Origin: Thermomonospora echinospora
GTDB lineage: Bacteria; Actinomycetota; Actinomycetes; Streptosporangiales; Streptosporangiaceae
Direction: 5' to 3'
Assembly: GCF_900108175.1 (NCBI RefSeq)
Contig: NZ_FNVO01000001.1
Location: forward strand, 273,489 to 337,488
Length of the DNA: 64,000 nt
The notes beneath the pieces were generated by a model. The model was not told the DNA's origin and did no database searches. It saw only the letters and a program-made list of their open reading frames with translations. The position numbers and the translations under genes are program-made. Of the stretch, positions 54,287-63,768 are shown in pieces (the stretch's first letter is position 1; each line of letters opens with the position of its first letter).

Positions 54287-54457
54287 GTGGACATCGGGGG
54301 CCTGCACTTCACCTACCTGAACGTGGCGCTGTTCGGCCTGGCGCTCTTCCTGCTGACGGGCGTGATCAGCTTCCTCAGGCAGGGCCTCAAGGTCGGCGCG
54401 CTGATCCTGCTGGTGCTCACTGCACTGGCCGTCACGGCGGGAGCGTTGCGGCTGTGA
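54287..54457 (+). CDS. 56-residue membrane protein embedded in the his operon
   Basis: A short gene starting at GTG 54287 and ending four bases into hisH (GTGA overlap). The product, beginning [17 protein letters not shown], has two hydrophobic segments (about 10-27 and 35-55) separated by the basic turn [10 protein letters not shown]. Coupling on both sides and a clean actinomycete codon pattern support expression. A similar small membrane protein is known at this position in other actinomycete his operons; its function is unknown. Confidence 0.75.
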   Translation: MDIGGLHFTYLNVALFGLALFLLTGVISFLRQGLKVGALILLVLTALAVTAGALRL

Positions 54458-55083
54458 AACCCAAGATCGTCGTCCTCGACTACGGGTCGGGGAACCTTCG
54501 CTCGGCCGAGCGGGCGGTGGCCCGCGCCGGCGCCGAGGTGACCGTCACCAGTGACTTCGACGCGGCACTGGCGGCCGACGGACTGGTCGTGCCCGGAGTC
54601 GGCGCGTTCGCGGCCTGTATGGAGGGTCTGCGCGCCATCCGGGGCGAACAGATCATCGGCCGCCGGCTGGCGGGCGGCCGCCCGGTCCTGGGCATCTGCG
54701 TGGGCATGCAGATCCTGTTCGGCAAGGGCGTCGAGCACGGCGTCGCCACCGAGGGCTGCGCCGAGTGGCCTGGCACGGTGGAGCGCCTGCACGCCCCGAT
54801 CCTGCCCCACATGGGTTGGAACACCGTCCGGGCCCCCTCGGACTCGGTCCTGTTCCAGGGCTTGGACGCCGACACCAGGTTCTACTTCGTGCACTCCTAC
54901 GGGGTGCGCCGCTGGGAGCTGCCCCCGGGGCGGCTGACCCCGCCGGTGGTCACCTGGGCCGAGCACGGCGAGCCGTTCGTGGCCGCCGTGGAGAACACCG
55001 CCCTGTGCGCCACGCAGTTCCACCCCGAAAAGTCCGGCGACGCCGGCGCCCAGTTGCTCCGCAACTGGCTGTCCACGCTCTAG
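54454..55083 (+). CDS. hisH: Imidazole glycerol phosphate synthase, glutaminase subunit
   Basis: Class I glutamine amidotransferase that supplies ammonia to HisF. The 209-residue product starts [14 protein letters not shown]. The nucleophile Cys is in [11 protein letters not shown] near residue 84, and the catalytic His/Glu are in [18 protein letters not shown] at the C-terminus; PHMGWN is also present. GTG 54454 overlaps the small membrane protein gene. Confidence 0.96.
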   Translation: MKPKIVVLDYGSGNLRSAERAVARAGAEVTVTSDFDAALAADGLVVPGVGAFAACMEGLRAIRGEQIIGRRLAGGRPVLGICVGMQILFGKGVEHGVATEGCAEWPGTVERLHAPILPHMGWNTVRAPSDSVLFQGLDADTRFYFVHSYGVRRWELPPGRLTPPVVTWAEHGEPFVAAVENTALCATQFHPEKSGDAGAQLLRNWLSTL

Positions 55084-55129
55084 ACCACGCGAGATCTTGC
55101 GCATTTCGCGGCGACAGATGGGTTCTGCG

Positions 55130-55852
55130 ATGACCTTGACGCTCCTTCCCGCCGTCGACGTCGCCGACGGCCAGGCCGTCCGGCTGGTGCAGGGCGAGGC
55201 CGGCACCGAGACCTCCTACGGCTCGCCGCTGGAGGCGGCGCTGGCCTGGCAGGGGGCCGGGGCGGAGTGGATCCATCTGGTGGATCTGGACGCGGCGTTC
55301 GGGCGGGGCTCCAACCGGGAGCTGCTGGCCGAGGTGACCGGGCGGCTGGACGTGCGGGTGGAGCTGTCGGGCGGCATCCGCGACGACGCCTCGCTGGAGG
55401 CGGCGCTGGCCACCGGGTGCGCGCGGGTCAACATCGGCACCGCCGCGCTGGAGAACCCCGAGTGGTGCCGCAAGATCATCGCCGAGTACGGCGAGCGGAT
55501 CGCGGTCGGCCTGGACGTGCGCGGCACCACGCTGGCCGCCCGGGGCTGGACCCGGGAGGGCGGCGACCTGTGGGAGGTGCTGGCCCGCCTGGAGGAGGAC
55601 GGCTGCCCCCGCTACGTGGTGACGGACGTGACCAAGGACGGCACGCTGCGCGGCCCCAACACCGACCTGCTGCGTGAGGTGTGCTCGCGCACCGACAAGC
55701 CGGTGATCGCCTCCGGCGGGGTGTCGTCCCTGGACGACTTGCGGGCGCTGGCCGGGCTGGTCGGCGACGGGGTGGAGGGCGCGATCGTCGGCAAGGCGCT
55801 GTACGCCCAGGCGTTCACCCTCCAGGAGGCGCTGGCGGCGGTGTCGCGTTGA
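55130..55852 (+). CDS. priA: Bifunctional HisA/TrpF-type isomerase PriA
   Basis: A (beta-alpha)8-barrel of 240 residues catalysing the ProFAR isomerisation of histidine synthesis; in actinomycetes it usually also performs the TrpF step of tryptophan synthesis. Catalytic aspartates are in [21 protein letters not shown] and [25 protein letters not shown] and [12 protein letters not shown] are the phosphate-binding loops. The dual role is family knowledge and cannot be read from the motifs alone. ATG 55130 gives the standard N-terminus; the frame opens at 55097. Confidence 0.93.
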   Translation: MTLTLLPAVDVADGQAVRLVQGEAGTETSYGSPLEAALAWQGAGAEWIHLVDLDAAFGRGSNRELLAEVTGRLDVRVELSGGIRDDASLEAALATGCARVNIGTAALENPEWCRKIIAEYGERIAVGLDVRGTTLAARGWTREGGDLWEVLARLEEDGCPRYVVTDVTKDGTLRGPNTDLLREVCSRTDKPVIASGGVSSLDDLRALAGLVGDGVEGAIVGKALYAQAFTLQEALAAVSR

Positions 55853-56235
55853 TCGAGCGCATTTCCTCTGGAGGCCCGTGGGAGGAGTCCATCGGCTACT
55901 CGCGCGCGGTGCTGGCCGGCGACCTGGCGCTGGTGTCCGGCTGCACGGCCACCGTGGACGGCGAGGTGGTGCACGAGGGCGACCCGTACGAGCAGGCCCG
56001 CACCGCGATCCGGATCGCGCTGGGGGCGCTGGAGCGGCTGGGCCTGTCGGCCAAGGACGTGGTCCGCACCCGCATGTACATCACCCGGGCCGGGGACGCG
56101 GCCGAGGTGGGGCGGGCGCACGGCGAGTTCTTCGCCGACGTGCGGCCGGCCGCCAGCATGCTGGTCGTGGCCGGGCTCATCGACTCGCGGATGCTGGTCG
56201 AGATCGAGATGGACGCCTACCGGGGAGGTGCGTGA
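55849..56235 (+). CDS. RidA/YjgF-family protein
   Basis: A 128-residue protein of the Rid family, which hydrolyses reactive enamine/imine intermediates from PLP enzymes. Features are [59 protein letters not shown] and a C-terminal [19 protein letters not shown]; the Arg of RTRMYIT is conserved. It starts at TTG 55849 overlapping the priA stop, and ends just before hisF. Its place in the his operon is common in actinomycetes. Confidence 0.87.
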   Translation: MIERISSGGPWEESIGYSRAVLAGDLALVSGCTATVDGEVVHEGDPYEQARTAIRIALGALERLGLSAKDVVRTRMYITRAGDAAEVGRAHGEFFADVRPAASMLVVAGLIDSRMLVEIEMDAYRGGA

Positions 56236-56236
56236 G

Positions 56237-57007
56237 ATGGCCGTGGCGGTACGGGTGATCCCCTGCCTGGATGTGGACGCGGGCCGGGTGGTCAAGGGCG
56301 TCAACTTCCAGAACCTGCGCGACGCCGGCGACCCGGTGGAGTTGGCCCGGCGCTATGACGCCGAGGGCGCCGACGAGCTGACCTTCCTGGACATCACGGC
56401 CTCCAGCGCCGACCGGTCCACCACCTACGACGTGGTGCGGCGGACGGCCGAGGAGGTGTTCATCCCGCTGACGGTGGGCGGCGGCATCCGTACGGTGGCC
56501 GACGTCGACCGGTTGCTGCGCGCCGGGGCCGACAAGGTGTCGATCAACACCGCGGCGATCGCCCGCCCGGAGTTCCTGCGCGAGGCTGCGCACCGGTTCG
56601 GATCCCAGTGCATCGTGCTGTCGGTGGACGCCCGCCGGGTCACCGACGGCGAGCCGACGAAGTCCGGGTTCGAGGTGACCACGCACGGCGGACGGCGGGG
56701 CACCGGCATTGACGCTGTGGAGTGGGCGCGCCGGGGCCAGGAACTGGGTGTGGGCGAGATCCTGCTCAACTCCATGGACGCCGACGGCACCAAGGACGGC
56801 TTCGACCTCGCGATGCTGGAGCAGGTCCGCGCCGCGGTGACGGTCCCGGTGATCGCCAGCGGGGGAGCGGGCGCGCTGGAGCACTTCGCCCCGGCGGTGG
56901 CCGCCGGGGCGGACGCGGTCCTGGCCGCCAGTGTGTTCCACTTCGGCGATCTGAAGATCTCCGCGGTCAAGGACACGCTGCGCTCGGCCGGGCACCCGGT
57001 CCGCTGA
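56237..57007 (+). CDS. hisF: Imidazole glycerol phosphate synthase, cyclase subunit
   Basis: A (beta-alpha)8-barrel of 256 residues that uses HisH-derived ammonia to form IGP and AICAR. Motifs are [19 protein letters not shown] (catalytic Asp near 11), [51 protein letters not shown] and [16 protein letters not shown] 56237 has GGGAGG upstream; a GTG at 56228 is less likely. Last his gene in the window; hisI and hisG are not here. Confidence 0.95.
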   Translation: MAVAVRVIPCLDVDAGRVVKGVNFQNLRDAGDPVELARRYDAEGADELTFLDITASSADRSTTYDVVRRTAEEVFIPLTVGGGIRTVADVDRLLRAGADKVSINTAAIARPEFLREAAHRFGSQCIVLSVDARRVTDGEPTKSGFEVTTHGGRRGTGIDAVEWARRGQELGVGEILLNSMDADGTKDGFDLAMLEQVRAAVTVPVIASGGAGALEHFAPAVAAGADAVLAASVFHFGDLKISAVKDTLRSAGHPVR

Positions 57008-57010
57008 CCG

Positions 57011-57028
57011 GGCCGGGCGTGCCCGGCC
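57011..57028. terminator. Palindromic terminator between hisF and the DUF1876 gene
   Basis: GGCCGGGC and GCCCGGCC form a perfect eight-base stem with a GT loop, three bases after the hisF stop. It is suited to serve both converging genes; no U tract. Confidence 0.6.
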
Positions 57029-57046
57029 GCCGGGGTCGGCGGGACG

Positions 57047-57313
57047 TCAGTGGGACAGGCGTACTCTGCGGTGCTCGACCTGGCTGATCTCCCGCGCGGC
57101 GGCGTCCAGCAGCCCGTGTGACAGCTCCGACAGCGCCCGTGAGACCGCCAGTTCGTCGCCGATGCTGGGCACGTCGGCGTCGCGCGGGTTACGGCGGGCG
57201 ACGCCCCGGCCGGTCAGCGTGCCGCTGGGGGTCTCCAGCCTGGCCTCCGCCTCCGTGTAGCGCTCCTGCTCGACGATGTCCACCGTCAGCCGCCAACTCT
57301 TGTTCTCGTTCAT
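57047..57313 (-). CDS. DUF1876-family small protein
   Basis: An 88-residue protein starting MNENKSWRLTVDIVEQERYTEAEARLET and continuing with TLTGRGVARRNPRDADVPSIGDELAVSRALSELSHGLLDAAAREI. This layout, resembling a short double-stranded-RNA-binding fold, matches DUF1876, a widespread actinobacterial family of unknown function. ATG 57311-57313 with GGAGG upstream. Converges with hisF. Confidence 0.85.
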   Translation of the reverse strand: MNENKSWRLTVDIVEQERYTEAEARLETPSGTLTGRGVARRNPRDADVPSIGDELAVSRALSELSHGLLDAAAREISQVEHRRVRLSH

Positions 57314-57475
57314 GGCCCCCTCCTGCGAGAACGTGCTCTCTCTACATTCCCCCAGGTGGCGGCGGCTGTGAAGCCCACGCACCGGACAGCCGGACCGGGG
57401 CGGAGATGAACGGTCGATGACCCCTTGTGGTCGGACCCTTCCCGCCGGCCCCGAAGGTGAGTAGGTTTCACAGCC

Positions 57476-59116
57476 GTGACCCCTCTTGATCGTCGCGGAT
57501 TCCTCAGGGCGGGCGGTGCCGGAGCGCTGGGGATCTCCTCCCTCGGCCTGGCCGCCGCCGGCGCGCACCCCGCGCACCCCGCGCACGCCGCGTCCGGCAC
57601 GTTCTTCCGGCACGGCGTGGCCTCCGGAGACCCGCTGCCCACAGCGGTGATCATCTGGACCAGGGTGACCCCCACCGACGAGGCGGGGCCCGGCTCGGGC
57701 CGGGGTCCGGCGGTGGACGTCGGCTGGCAGGTGGCGCGGGACGCCGCGTTCCGGCGCATCGTGGCCCGGGGCACGTTCCGCACCGGTCCCGACCGTGACC
57801 ACACGGTCAAGGTGGACGTGGGCGGCCTGACCCCGGGCACCACGTACCACTACCGGTTCCTGCTGGACGGCAGGCCGTCGCCGGTGGGCCGCACCCGCAC
57901 CGCGCCGCCGGTGAACGCGCAGGTGGCGGCGCTGCGGTTCGGGGTGGTGTCCTGCTCCAACTGGGAGGCGGGCCACTTCGCCTCCTACCGCCATCTGGCG
58001 GCGCGCGGCGACCTGTTCGGGATCATCCACCTCGGCGACTACATCTACGAGTACGCCGGCGGAGAGTTCGACGCCGGGGGCAAGGTCGTACGCGCGAACG
58101 TGCCGGCGCACGAGATCCTGACCCTGGCCGACTACCGGATGCGGCACGCCCTCTACAAGACCGACCCGGACCTGCAGGCGCTGCACGCCCGCCACCCGTG
58201 GATGATCGTCTGGGACGACCACGAGGTCGCCAACGACGCCTGGTCCGGTGGCGCGCAGAACCATGACCCGGCCACCGAGGGCTCCTACGCGGCCCGGCTG
58301 GCGGCCTCCCGCAAGGCGTACTTCGAGTGGATGCCGGTACGGGTGCGCGCGGGCGGCGCCATCCACCGGCGGCTGCGGTTCGGGCGGCTGGCCGAGCTGA
58401 CCATGCTGGACCTGCGCGGCTACCGGTCCCGGCAGGAGAGCGGCCTGGCGGTGGACGACCCGTCCCGCACCATCACCGGCGACGCGCAGATGCGTTGGCT
58501 GAAGTCGGGCCTGTCGGCCAGCGTGGGGCGGGCCCGCTGGCGGCTGATCGGCAACTCGGTGATGATCAGCCCGGTGGCGATCGGCTCGGTGCCCGCCCAC
58601 CTGCTGGGCCCGCTGGGCAGGCTGCTGGGCGTCCCCGCCGGGGGCTACACGATCAACCCCGACCAGTGGGACGGCTACACCGCCGACCGCCGGGAACTGC
58701 TGGGGCACCTGCACGACGGCCGGATCGACAACACCGTGTTCCTGACCGGCGACATCCACACCTCCTGGGCCAACGAGGTGCCGCTGACCGCGGCCACCTA
58801 CCCCCGCACGCCGTCAGTGGCCACCGAGATGGTGGTGCCCTCGGTGACCAGCGACAACATCGACGACATCCTGGGCGTGCCGCCGCGCACGCTGACCCTG
58901 GCGGCCGAGGCGGCGGTGGCGGCCACCAACCGGCACGTGCGCTGGTCGGAACTGGACTCGCACGGCTACGGCGTGATCGACCTGACCGCCGAGCGGGTGC
59001 GGATGGACTGGTTCGCGCTGTCGGACCGCACCCGCCGCGACGCCGCCTCCTCGCGCATGGCCTCGTTCGCGGTGGCTGCCGGATCGCAGCGGCTGACCCG
59101 GCTGAGCACACGCTGA
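57476..59116 (+). CDS. phoD: Secreted alkaline phosphatase/phosphodiesterase PhoD
   Basis: A 546-residue Tat substrate: the N-terminus [37 protein letters not shown] is a twin-arginine signal peptide with an AHA-A cleavage site. The mature protein has the PhoD N-terminal sandwich domain ([29 protein letters not shown]). The metallophosphatase domain has [35 protein letters not shown] and [10 protein letters not shown] as metal-ligand motifs. Expected to release phosphate from organic esters or teichoic acids outside the cell. No clear PHO-box-like repeats were identified upstream. Confidence 0.93.
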   Translation: MTPLDRRGFLRAGGAGALGISSLGLAAAGAHPAHPAHAASGTFFRHGVASGDPLPTAVIIWTRVTPTDEAGPGSGRGPAVDVGWQVARDAAFRRIVARGTFRTGPDRDHTVKVDVGGLTPGTTYHYRFLLDGRPSPVGRTRTAPPVNAQVAALRFGVVSCSNWEAGHFASYRHLAARGDLFGIIHLGDYIYEYAGGEFDAGGKVVRANVPAHEILTLADYRMRHALYKTDPDLQALHARHPWMIVWDDHEVANDAWSGGAQNHDPATEGSYAARLAASRKAYFEWMPVRVRAGGAIHRRLRFGRLAELTMLDLRGYRSRQESGLAVDDPSRTITGDAQMRWLKSGLSASVGRARWRLIGNSVMISPVAIGSVPAHLLGPLGRLLGVPAGGYTINPDQWDGYTADRRELLGHLHDGRIDNTVFLTGDIHTSWANEVPLTAATYPRTPSVATEMVVPSVTSDNIDDILGVPPRTLTLAAEAAVAATNRHVRWSELDSHGYGVIDLTAERVRMDWFALSDRTRRDAASSRMASFAVAAGSQRLTRLSTR

Positions 59117-59135
59117 CCGCGGGGCCGGGCGGAGG

Positions 59136-60824
59136 TCAGCAGTCCTCCACGGCCTCCGGGTCGTCCACGGTGCGTTCGGCGGACCGTTCGACCACCGGGA
59201 GCAGGATCGCCGACGGGTGGTCCGGGTCATGGAACACCTCCTGGTGCGCCCCGACCCGGGCGGCGGCGCTGCCCAGCGGCTCGCCCGTGCCGGGATTGGC
59301 GGCCACCAGCGGGAACGCCCCGCTGGCCACGTGCACCCGGATGCGGTGGCCGCGGCGGAACCGGTGACCGGCCGGCCACAGCTCGACCGTCACCCGGCGG
59401 ATCCCGTCGGCGTCTGCGGGCGGGTCGCCGGGACGCAGCCGCAGGCCGCCCTCGCACACGTTCAACGAGGTGCCGTCCGGCGCGACGTCGCACAGCCGGG
59501 TCATGAAGTCGGTGTGCTCCCGGTCCGAGCGCACGTACAGCTCCGCCGACACTGGGCCGATGACGTCCAGATCGTGGCGGAGCGGCGCCGAGGTGAACAC
59601 CAGAACGTCCGGGCGCCGCTCCAGGGGCCGCTGGTCGACCGGTTTGCAACTGCCCAGCAGACTCGGCCCGGTGAGCGCCGGGGTCGGGTGGGCCGGGTCG
59701 AACCGGTAGCGGCTCGGCGGGGCTGCCTGCGGCCCCTCCTCGCCCAGCCCGTACCCGGGGTGCAGGTGCCAGCGGTGGTGCCGCATGCTCGGCGGCGGCC
59801 AGTCGAGGTAGTCGCGCCACTGCCTGGCCCCCGTGACGTACACCCGCACCGGGTGGGCGCGCAGGCCGGAGAAGTCGCCCCGCAGGTGGGCACGGAACCA
59901 GGCCAGCGACTCGCGCATGGCCACCACCCCGTGCCGGGCGTCGGAGTGCCACCACGGCCCGATCGTCAGGTACGGGCGCTTGCCGGCAGCGCGCAGCGCC
60001 GCGTAGTCCTTCAGCTGCCAGGGCAGGAAGATGTCGTACCAGCCGCCCAGCAGCGTCACCGGGGCGGCGACCTCGCCGACGGTGGCGGTGAAGTCCCGGG
60101 TCCGCCAGTAGTCGGCGCCGGGCTCGCTGTTGACCAGCAGATCCTGGTAGAAGCGCACCGCCGCGCCGGTGGCCAGCGAGTCCAACTCGGCCAGCGGGCG
60201 GCCGGTGCGCGCGGCGCGCCGGGCCCGGCGCCTGGACAGCAGCGCCCCGTTGACCATGCCGAGCCGCCGTTCCTGGCGGGCGGTCAGGTCCGACCACATC
60301 AGTACGGTCTCCAGCGCGAACGACCCGCCCACGTACGCCGCGTCGCGGAAGGAGGAGGCGGTGATCTGCGCGGACATCGCCTTGAGCTCCGGCCCGGCGC
60401 CCGCCGCGAGCGCCCAGGAGGAGTAGCCGAGGTAGCTGGCGCCGTAGGTGGCGAACGACCCGCCGAACCACGACTGCCGCCGCAGCCACTCCACGGTGGC
60501 CAGGCCGTCCTCCTGCTCGCTGCCCAGCGGGTCGAACTCGCCGCCGGAGCCGAACGTGCCGCGCGCGCTCTGCACCACCAGCTGGAACCCGAACGGGACG
60601 AACGGCAGGCCCGCCATGACGGCGGGCACCCCCCGGCGGCCGTAGGGGGTACGGACCAGGATGGTCGGCGGGTCCGGCACCCCGGCGGGCGCGTACCGGT
60701 CGGCCAGCAGCGTGACCCCGTCCGGCATCGTCACCGGCAGGTCGCGCTGCACGGTGTAGCCGAAGGGGCCGCGAGGGAACTGCAGCCGACGGGCGGGGAC
60801 GGGCAGGCGTGCCATGAGGGGCAT
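59136..60824 (-). CDS. CocE/NonD-family alpha/beta-hydrolase (X-Pro dipeptidyl-peptidase type)
   Basis: A 562-residue serine hydrolase. The N-terminal S15 domain has DGVTLLADRYAP, RTPYGRRG, QSARGTFGSGGEF and the nucleophile motif ATYGASYLGYSSW (Ser near residue 132). A C-terminal jelly-roll domain follows (VFTSAPLRHDLDVIGPVSAELYVRSD, LRLRPGD, HRIRVHVASGAFPLVAANPGTGEP). No signal peptide is evident. The substrate could be an ester, amide or peptide. It converges with phoD, 19 bases apart. Confidence 0.9.
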   Translation of the reverse strand: MPLMARLPVPARRLQFPRGPFGYTVQRDLPVTMPDGVTLLADRYAPAGVPDPPTILVRTPYGRRGVPAVMAGLPFVPFGFQLVVQSARGTFGSGGEFDPLGSEQEDGLATVEWLRRQSWFGGSFATYGASYLGYSSWALAAGAGPELKAMSAQITASSFRDAAYVGGSFALETVLMWSDLTARQERRLGMVNGALLSRRRARRAARTGRPLAELDSLATGAAVRFYQDLLVNSEPGADYWRTRDFTATVGEVAAPVTLLGGWYDIFLPWQLKDYAALRAAGKRPYLTIGPWWHSDARHGVVAMRESLAWFRAHLRGDFSGLRAHPVRVYVTGARQWRDYLDWPPPSMRHHRWHLHPGYGLGEEGPQAAPPSRYRFDPAHPTPALTGPSLLGSCKPVDQRPLERRPDVLVFTSAPLRHDLDVIGPVSAELYVRSDREHTDFMTRLCDVAPDGTSLNVCEGGLRLRPGDPPADADGIRRVTVELWPAGHRFRRGHRIRVHVASGAFPLVAANPGTGEPLGSAAARVGAHQEVFHDPDHPSAILLPVVERSAERTVDDPEAVEDC

Positions 60825-61055
60825 GGCGTCCTCCTCGTGCGCCCTCGGGCGGTGCAGGGGCGCGATGGCGGCCCGGAGGGGATCTCCCGGCGGGCCGTGA
60901 CAGGCATTACCAACAGGTAACCATACCCGCCCGTTATGTCCGAATTTCCCTGCCCCTGTGACCGGGCCGGGTGCCGACCATGCGCTGGACCTGGCCGGCG
61001 CCTTCGAAGGTCCGCATTGCCGCGGCCACGGCGCGGGCGGCCCGGGGGCGGCTGG
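60825..61055. other. Upstream region of the CocE-type gene
   Basis: 231 bases with no gene recognised. A GGCGGCT/AGCCGCC hairpin at 61047-61064 overlaps the stop codon of the adjacent small lipoprotein gene and may terminate it. Confidence 0.4.
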
Positions 61056-61397
61056 TCAGCCGCCTTCGCCGCCGCCGGAGATCTTGACGACCACGTTGTC
61101 CTGGGTGACGGACTGGACCGCGACGTTCAGCCCCTCGACCTGCTGCTGCCCGTCCACCGGAACGGTGACCTGCTGGCCGCCGATCCGCAGCGTGACGTTG
61201 TCACCCTGCACTCCCACCAGTTCGGCCTTGACCCCCAGGATCGAGGCGTTGGCGTCCACGCCCCGGTCGAAGGTCACGGTGCAGGCGTTGAGCGAGCAGT
61301 CCGTCGTGGTGCCCTCCCCGCCGCACGCGGCGACCGCGCCCAGGGGCAGCAGAACGAGGGGGAGCACGGCGAGCAGTCGACGAGCAGGAAGGATCAT
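61056..61397 (-). CDS. Small predicted lipoprotein
   Basis: A 113-residue protein with a lipoprotein signal peptide (ILPARRLLAVLPLVLLPLGAVAAC, lipobox Cys25). A short mature domain follows with two further cysteines (DCSLNACTVTFDRG, probably a disulphide) and a VKAELVGVQGDNVTLRIGGQQVTVPVDGQQQVEGLNVAVQSVTQDNVVVKIS beta-rich part. Similar small lipoproteins are common in actinomycetes; function unknown. ATG 61397 is chosen as the start of the signal peptide; the frame opens at 61451. Confidence 0.82.
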   Translation of the reverse strand: MILPARRLLAVLPLVLLPLGAVAACGGEGTTTDCSLNACTVTFDRGVDANASILGVKAELVGVQGDNVTLRIGGQQVTVPVDGQQQVEGLNVAVQSVTQDNVVVKISGGGEGG

Positions 61398-61466
61398 GCC
61401 GTCGAGTCTACGGCGCGGCCGCGCGGGGGCCGCCCTCCCCGAGGAGGACAATCGGCTGTCGCCGGA

Positions 61467-61961
61467 TCATCCCGGGGTGTGACCCCCGTGGTTCCCGTCC
61501 TCGTGCTTCCCGCCCTGGCCGTGGTCGTCGCCGGCCTGGATCTCGCCGCCGAGGTCCTGGCGCAGCGTCTGCAGCGTCTGCTCGGTGCCCACCGCCACCC
61601 AGCGGGGCCCCACCAGATAGGTGCCGCCCCAGGGCTTGGCCTCCCTGAGCCAGTTGCCCTGGCCCTCCTCGGTGGTGAAGGTCACCAGCGTGTACCGGCC
61701 CTTGCTGGTCTGGCAGGCGCCCTGCCGCAGTTCCTCGGCCTTGGTCTGGCTCTGCAGCGTGCAGCCCGCCTTGCTCGCCAGGTCCTCCAGCCCGGCCACC
61801 GTCACGCCGGGCGGGTCGTCCCCGCCCGCGTTCTGCCCCGACCCGCCGGCCGAGCACCCGCCCAGCAGCAGGGCGGCGCCACAGGCCGCGGTCAGGGCCC
61901 CGCGCAGTGCCGCGCGGCGGGCCCGTCCGGGATCCGGTCGGAAGTTGTGCGGGCGTCCCAT
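61467..61961 (-). CDS. Predicted lipoprotein with His-rich tail
   Basis: A 164-residue protein with a long lipoprotein signal sequence ending in the lipobox LLGGC (Cys36), a Gly/Ser linker and a small domain (VTVAGLEDLASKAGCTLQSQTKAEELRQGACQTSKGRYTLVTFTTEEGQGNWLREAKPWGGTYLVGPRWVAVG). Its two cysteines could form a disulphide. The last 20 residues are His/Gly/Asp-rich (DDHGQGGKHEDGNHGGH), a possible metal-binding tail. ATG 61961 has GAAGGA seven bases upstream; GTG 61976 is an alternative. The function is unknown. Confidence 0.82.
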   Translation of the reverse strand: MGRPHNFRPDPGRARRAALRGALTAACGAALLLGGCSAGGSGQNAGGDDPPGVTVAGLEDLASKAGCTLQSQTKAEELRQGACQTSKGRYTLVTFTTEEGQGNWLREAKPWGGTYLVGPRWVAVGTEQTLQTLRQDLGGEIQAGDDHGQGGKHEDGNHGGHTPG

Positions 61962-62053
61962 CGGCCGTCCTTCCACGAAGGTGAAACACCGTGACTTCGC
62001 AGGGACATACGCGGCCGGTGACGGCCGGGGTTCATCGAGGGACGCCGGAGGTC

Positions 62054-63316
62054 TCAGAACATCAGCCGGTCCGAGGCGGCGGCGCGGACCCGCTGGTCCT
62101 CGGCGGGGTCGGAGCGCAGGCGGTGGAGGCGGAGCCGGGTGTCGTCGGTGAACGGGGCGGCCGTCGCGGCCACCCGCCGGGTGTCGTCCTCACAGTCCCA
62201 CAGCGCCTCGACGGCGTACGCCTCGGCGGTGTGGGGCGCGGTACGGGTCAACGCGGTCAGCACGCGGGGCCGTAGATACGAATAGGCGGAATCGGTCCAG
62301 GTCCGCTTGAGCAACGGGACGGCCTCACCGGCGCGCAGCCTGCCCAGGCCCTCCACGGGCCCGGCGGCGGCCCCCCACGACTCCCGCCCCACCGCGGCCT
62401 CCAACTCGGCCATCAGGATCGGGATGTCCTGATGGGTGCCGTGCCGCGACAGGATGCACAACGCCAGGTCCTCACAGCCGGCATGGGCGCGGGCCCACGC
62501 CCTGGCCCTCGGCAGCGCCGCCGCCCCGTACTCCCGCAGCGCCCGGCACAACGCGCCGCCCCACCGCCCATCGCGTTGCGGCAGCAGCTCCTCGGCCAGG
62601 TCGAGCAGCGCCGGGGTGCGCCGCCGGCCCAGCTCGAAGATCGCCGCCACGGCGCCGTCGTCGTCGCGCCGCCGGGCCAGGTCGAGCAGCTCGGAGTCGG
62701 AACTGGCCGACCGGTCCCCGCCGGGCCCGCCCCGGCGTCCGGCCCGCGGCCCGCCCGGCCTGCCCCGGCCGCGCCGGCGCCGCCCCAGCGCGGCGGCGAT
62801 CTGCGGCCGCCGTCCCGCCCAGTGCCGGACCACCGCGTTGTCCGGGTCGGTGATCAACCAGTCGAGGTCGCGGTCGTCACAGCGGGACACCACCAGCTCG
62901 TCCAGGCCCTCGGCCAGCGCCGGGTCGCCCAGCCCGATCAGCGCGTCCACCGCCTCGAACCACTGCTCGCCCTCCTCGGCGCAGGCCCGCAACGCCCCGG
63001 CCGCCTCCCGCCGGCTCAGCCTGACCAGCTCGGTCAGCACGTCCAGGGCCAGCCGCCCCCGCCACTCGTCACCGTCGGCCGGCTCCAGCAGGCACGCGCC
63101 GATCGGTCCCACCGGCAGCTCCAGGTCAACCACCAGCCGGGCGTAGTACAGGCCGCGCGACTCCACCTGCCGATCCCACCGCGGATCGCGGCGTATGCAG
63201 TCGAAGACGAGTTCCCCCGCGCCCGTGCTCCCCGCCGCCCGGCGCGCGGCCCTGCCCAGACCCCGCTGCAGTTGCCCGTGCAGCGTGCCCGCTGATTCGA
63301 TGACGACCCTGTTCAC
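62054..63316 (-). CDS. HEAT-repeat-like protein of unknown function
   Basis: A 420-residue Ala/Arg/Leu-rich helical protein with repeated helix pairs resembling HEAT or PBS-lyase repeats (LRACAEEGEQWFEAVDALIGLGDPALAEGL, AVAAIFELGRRRTPALLDLAEELL, CRALREYGAAALPRARAWARAH, WGAAAGPVEGLGRLRAGEAVPLLKRTW). A basic Gly/Arg low-complexity linker (about 200-225) splits the two halves. Proteins of this layout occur widely in actinomycetes without assigned function; a scaffold role is likely. GTG 63316 chosen because the upstream extension is short and non-conserved in character. Confidence 0.75.
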   Translation of the reverse strand: MNRVVIESAGTLHGQLQRGLGRAARRAAGSTGAGELVFDCIRRDPRWDRQVESRGLYYARLVVDLELPVGPIGACLLEPADGDEWRGRLALDVLTELVRLSRREAAGALRACAEEGEQWFEAVDALIGLGDPALAEGLDELVVSRCDDRDLDWLITDPDNAVVRHWAGRRPQIAAALGRRRRGRGRPGGPRAGRRGGPGGDRSASSDSELLDLARRRDDDGAVAAIFELGRRRTPALLDLAEELLPQRDGRWGGALCRALREYGAAALPRARAWARAHAGCEDLALCILSRHGTHQDIPILMAELEAAVGRESWGAAAGPVEGLGRLRAGEAVPLLKRTWTDSAYSYLRPRVLTALTRTAPHTAEAYAVEALWDCEDDTRRVAATAAPFTDDTRLRLHRLRSDPAEDQRVRAAASDRLMF

Positions 63317-63768
63317 TGCGCCAATATGCGCAGACGACCCTAGACCGGGCAAGTCTTATTCACGGTCGCGGTGGCCCCGCCGCGTCGAGGGCCGCACCTC
63401 GACGCCGCCGCGCCGCCCGGTCCCGGACGGGACTGGGCGATATCCACCGCTCGCCGGTCACAGGTCCACCGCCCGCCGGTGGACCTGTGACCCGCCACCG
63501 CCTCCGAACGCCGGCCGGCCAGGGAGAGCCCCAGCGCCGGCCGGCGACTTGCGCGCCCGTCGTCGGCGGAGGTCCGGTCGGGGACCGCCGCTGTCCGAAG
63601 ATGCCGCTTCGCGAGGTGCCTGCCCCCAGGGGTGCGCCACATCCGGCCGAACGGCCGAGGGGCCGAGGACCTACGGTCCCTGCCCCTCGGCACCCGTCCT
63701 CCTCATACGGGTGGACGGATCACATCACGATCGGCGCGATCGAACGTTGCACCGGGGATCGCCCTCGG
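63317..63768. other. Gap before the right-edge gene
   Basis: 452 bases. A 117-codon minus-strand frame (63340-63693) lacks any recognisable domain, is Arg/Gly-rich and spans the strong hairpin, so I do not call it a gene. The hairpin at 63456-63492 is the only clear structure. Confidence 0.5.
63456..63492. terminator. Very strong 16-base-pair hairpin
   Basis: GGTCACAGGTCCACCG and CGGTGGACCTGTGACC are perfect 16-base inverted repeats around a five-base loop (CCCGC). It lies downstream of the partial gene at the right edge (minus strand) and upstream of the HEAT-like gene. It is most simply a terminator for the former, without a U tract. Confidence 0.65.

Noticed and set aside
63340..63693. 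117-codon minus-strand frame near the right edge
   Set aside because: It crosses the 16-base-pair hairpin, is Arg/Gly-rich and lacks a ribosome site or motifs.
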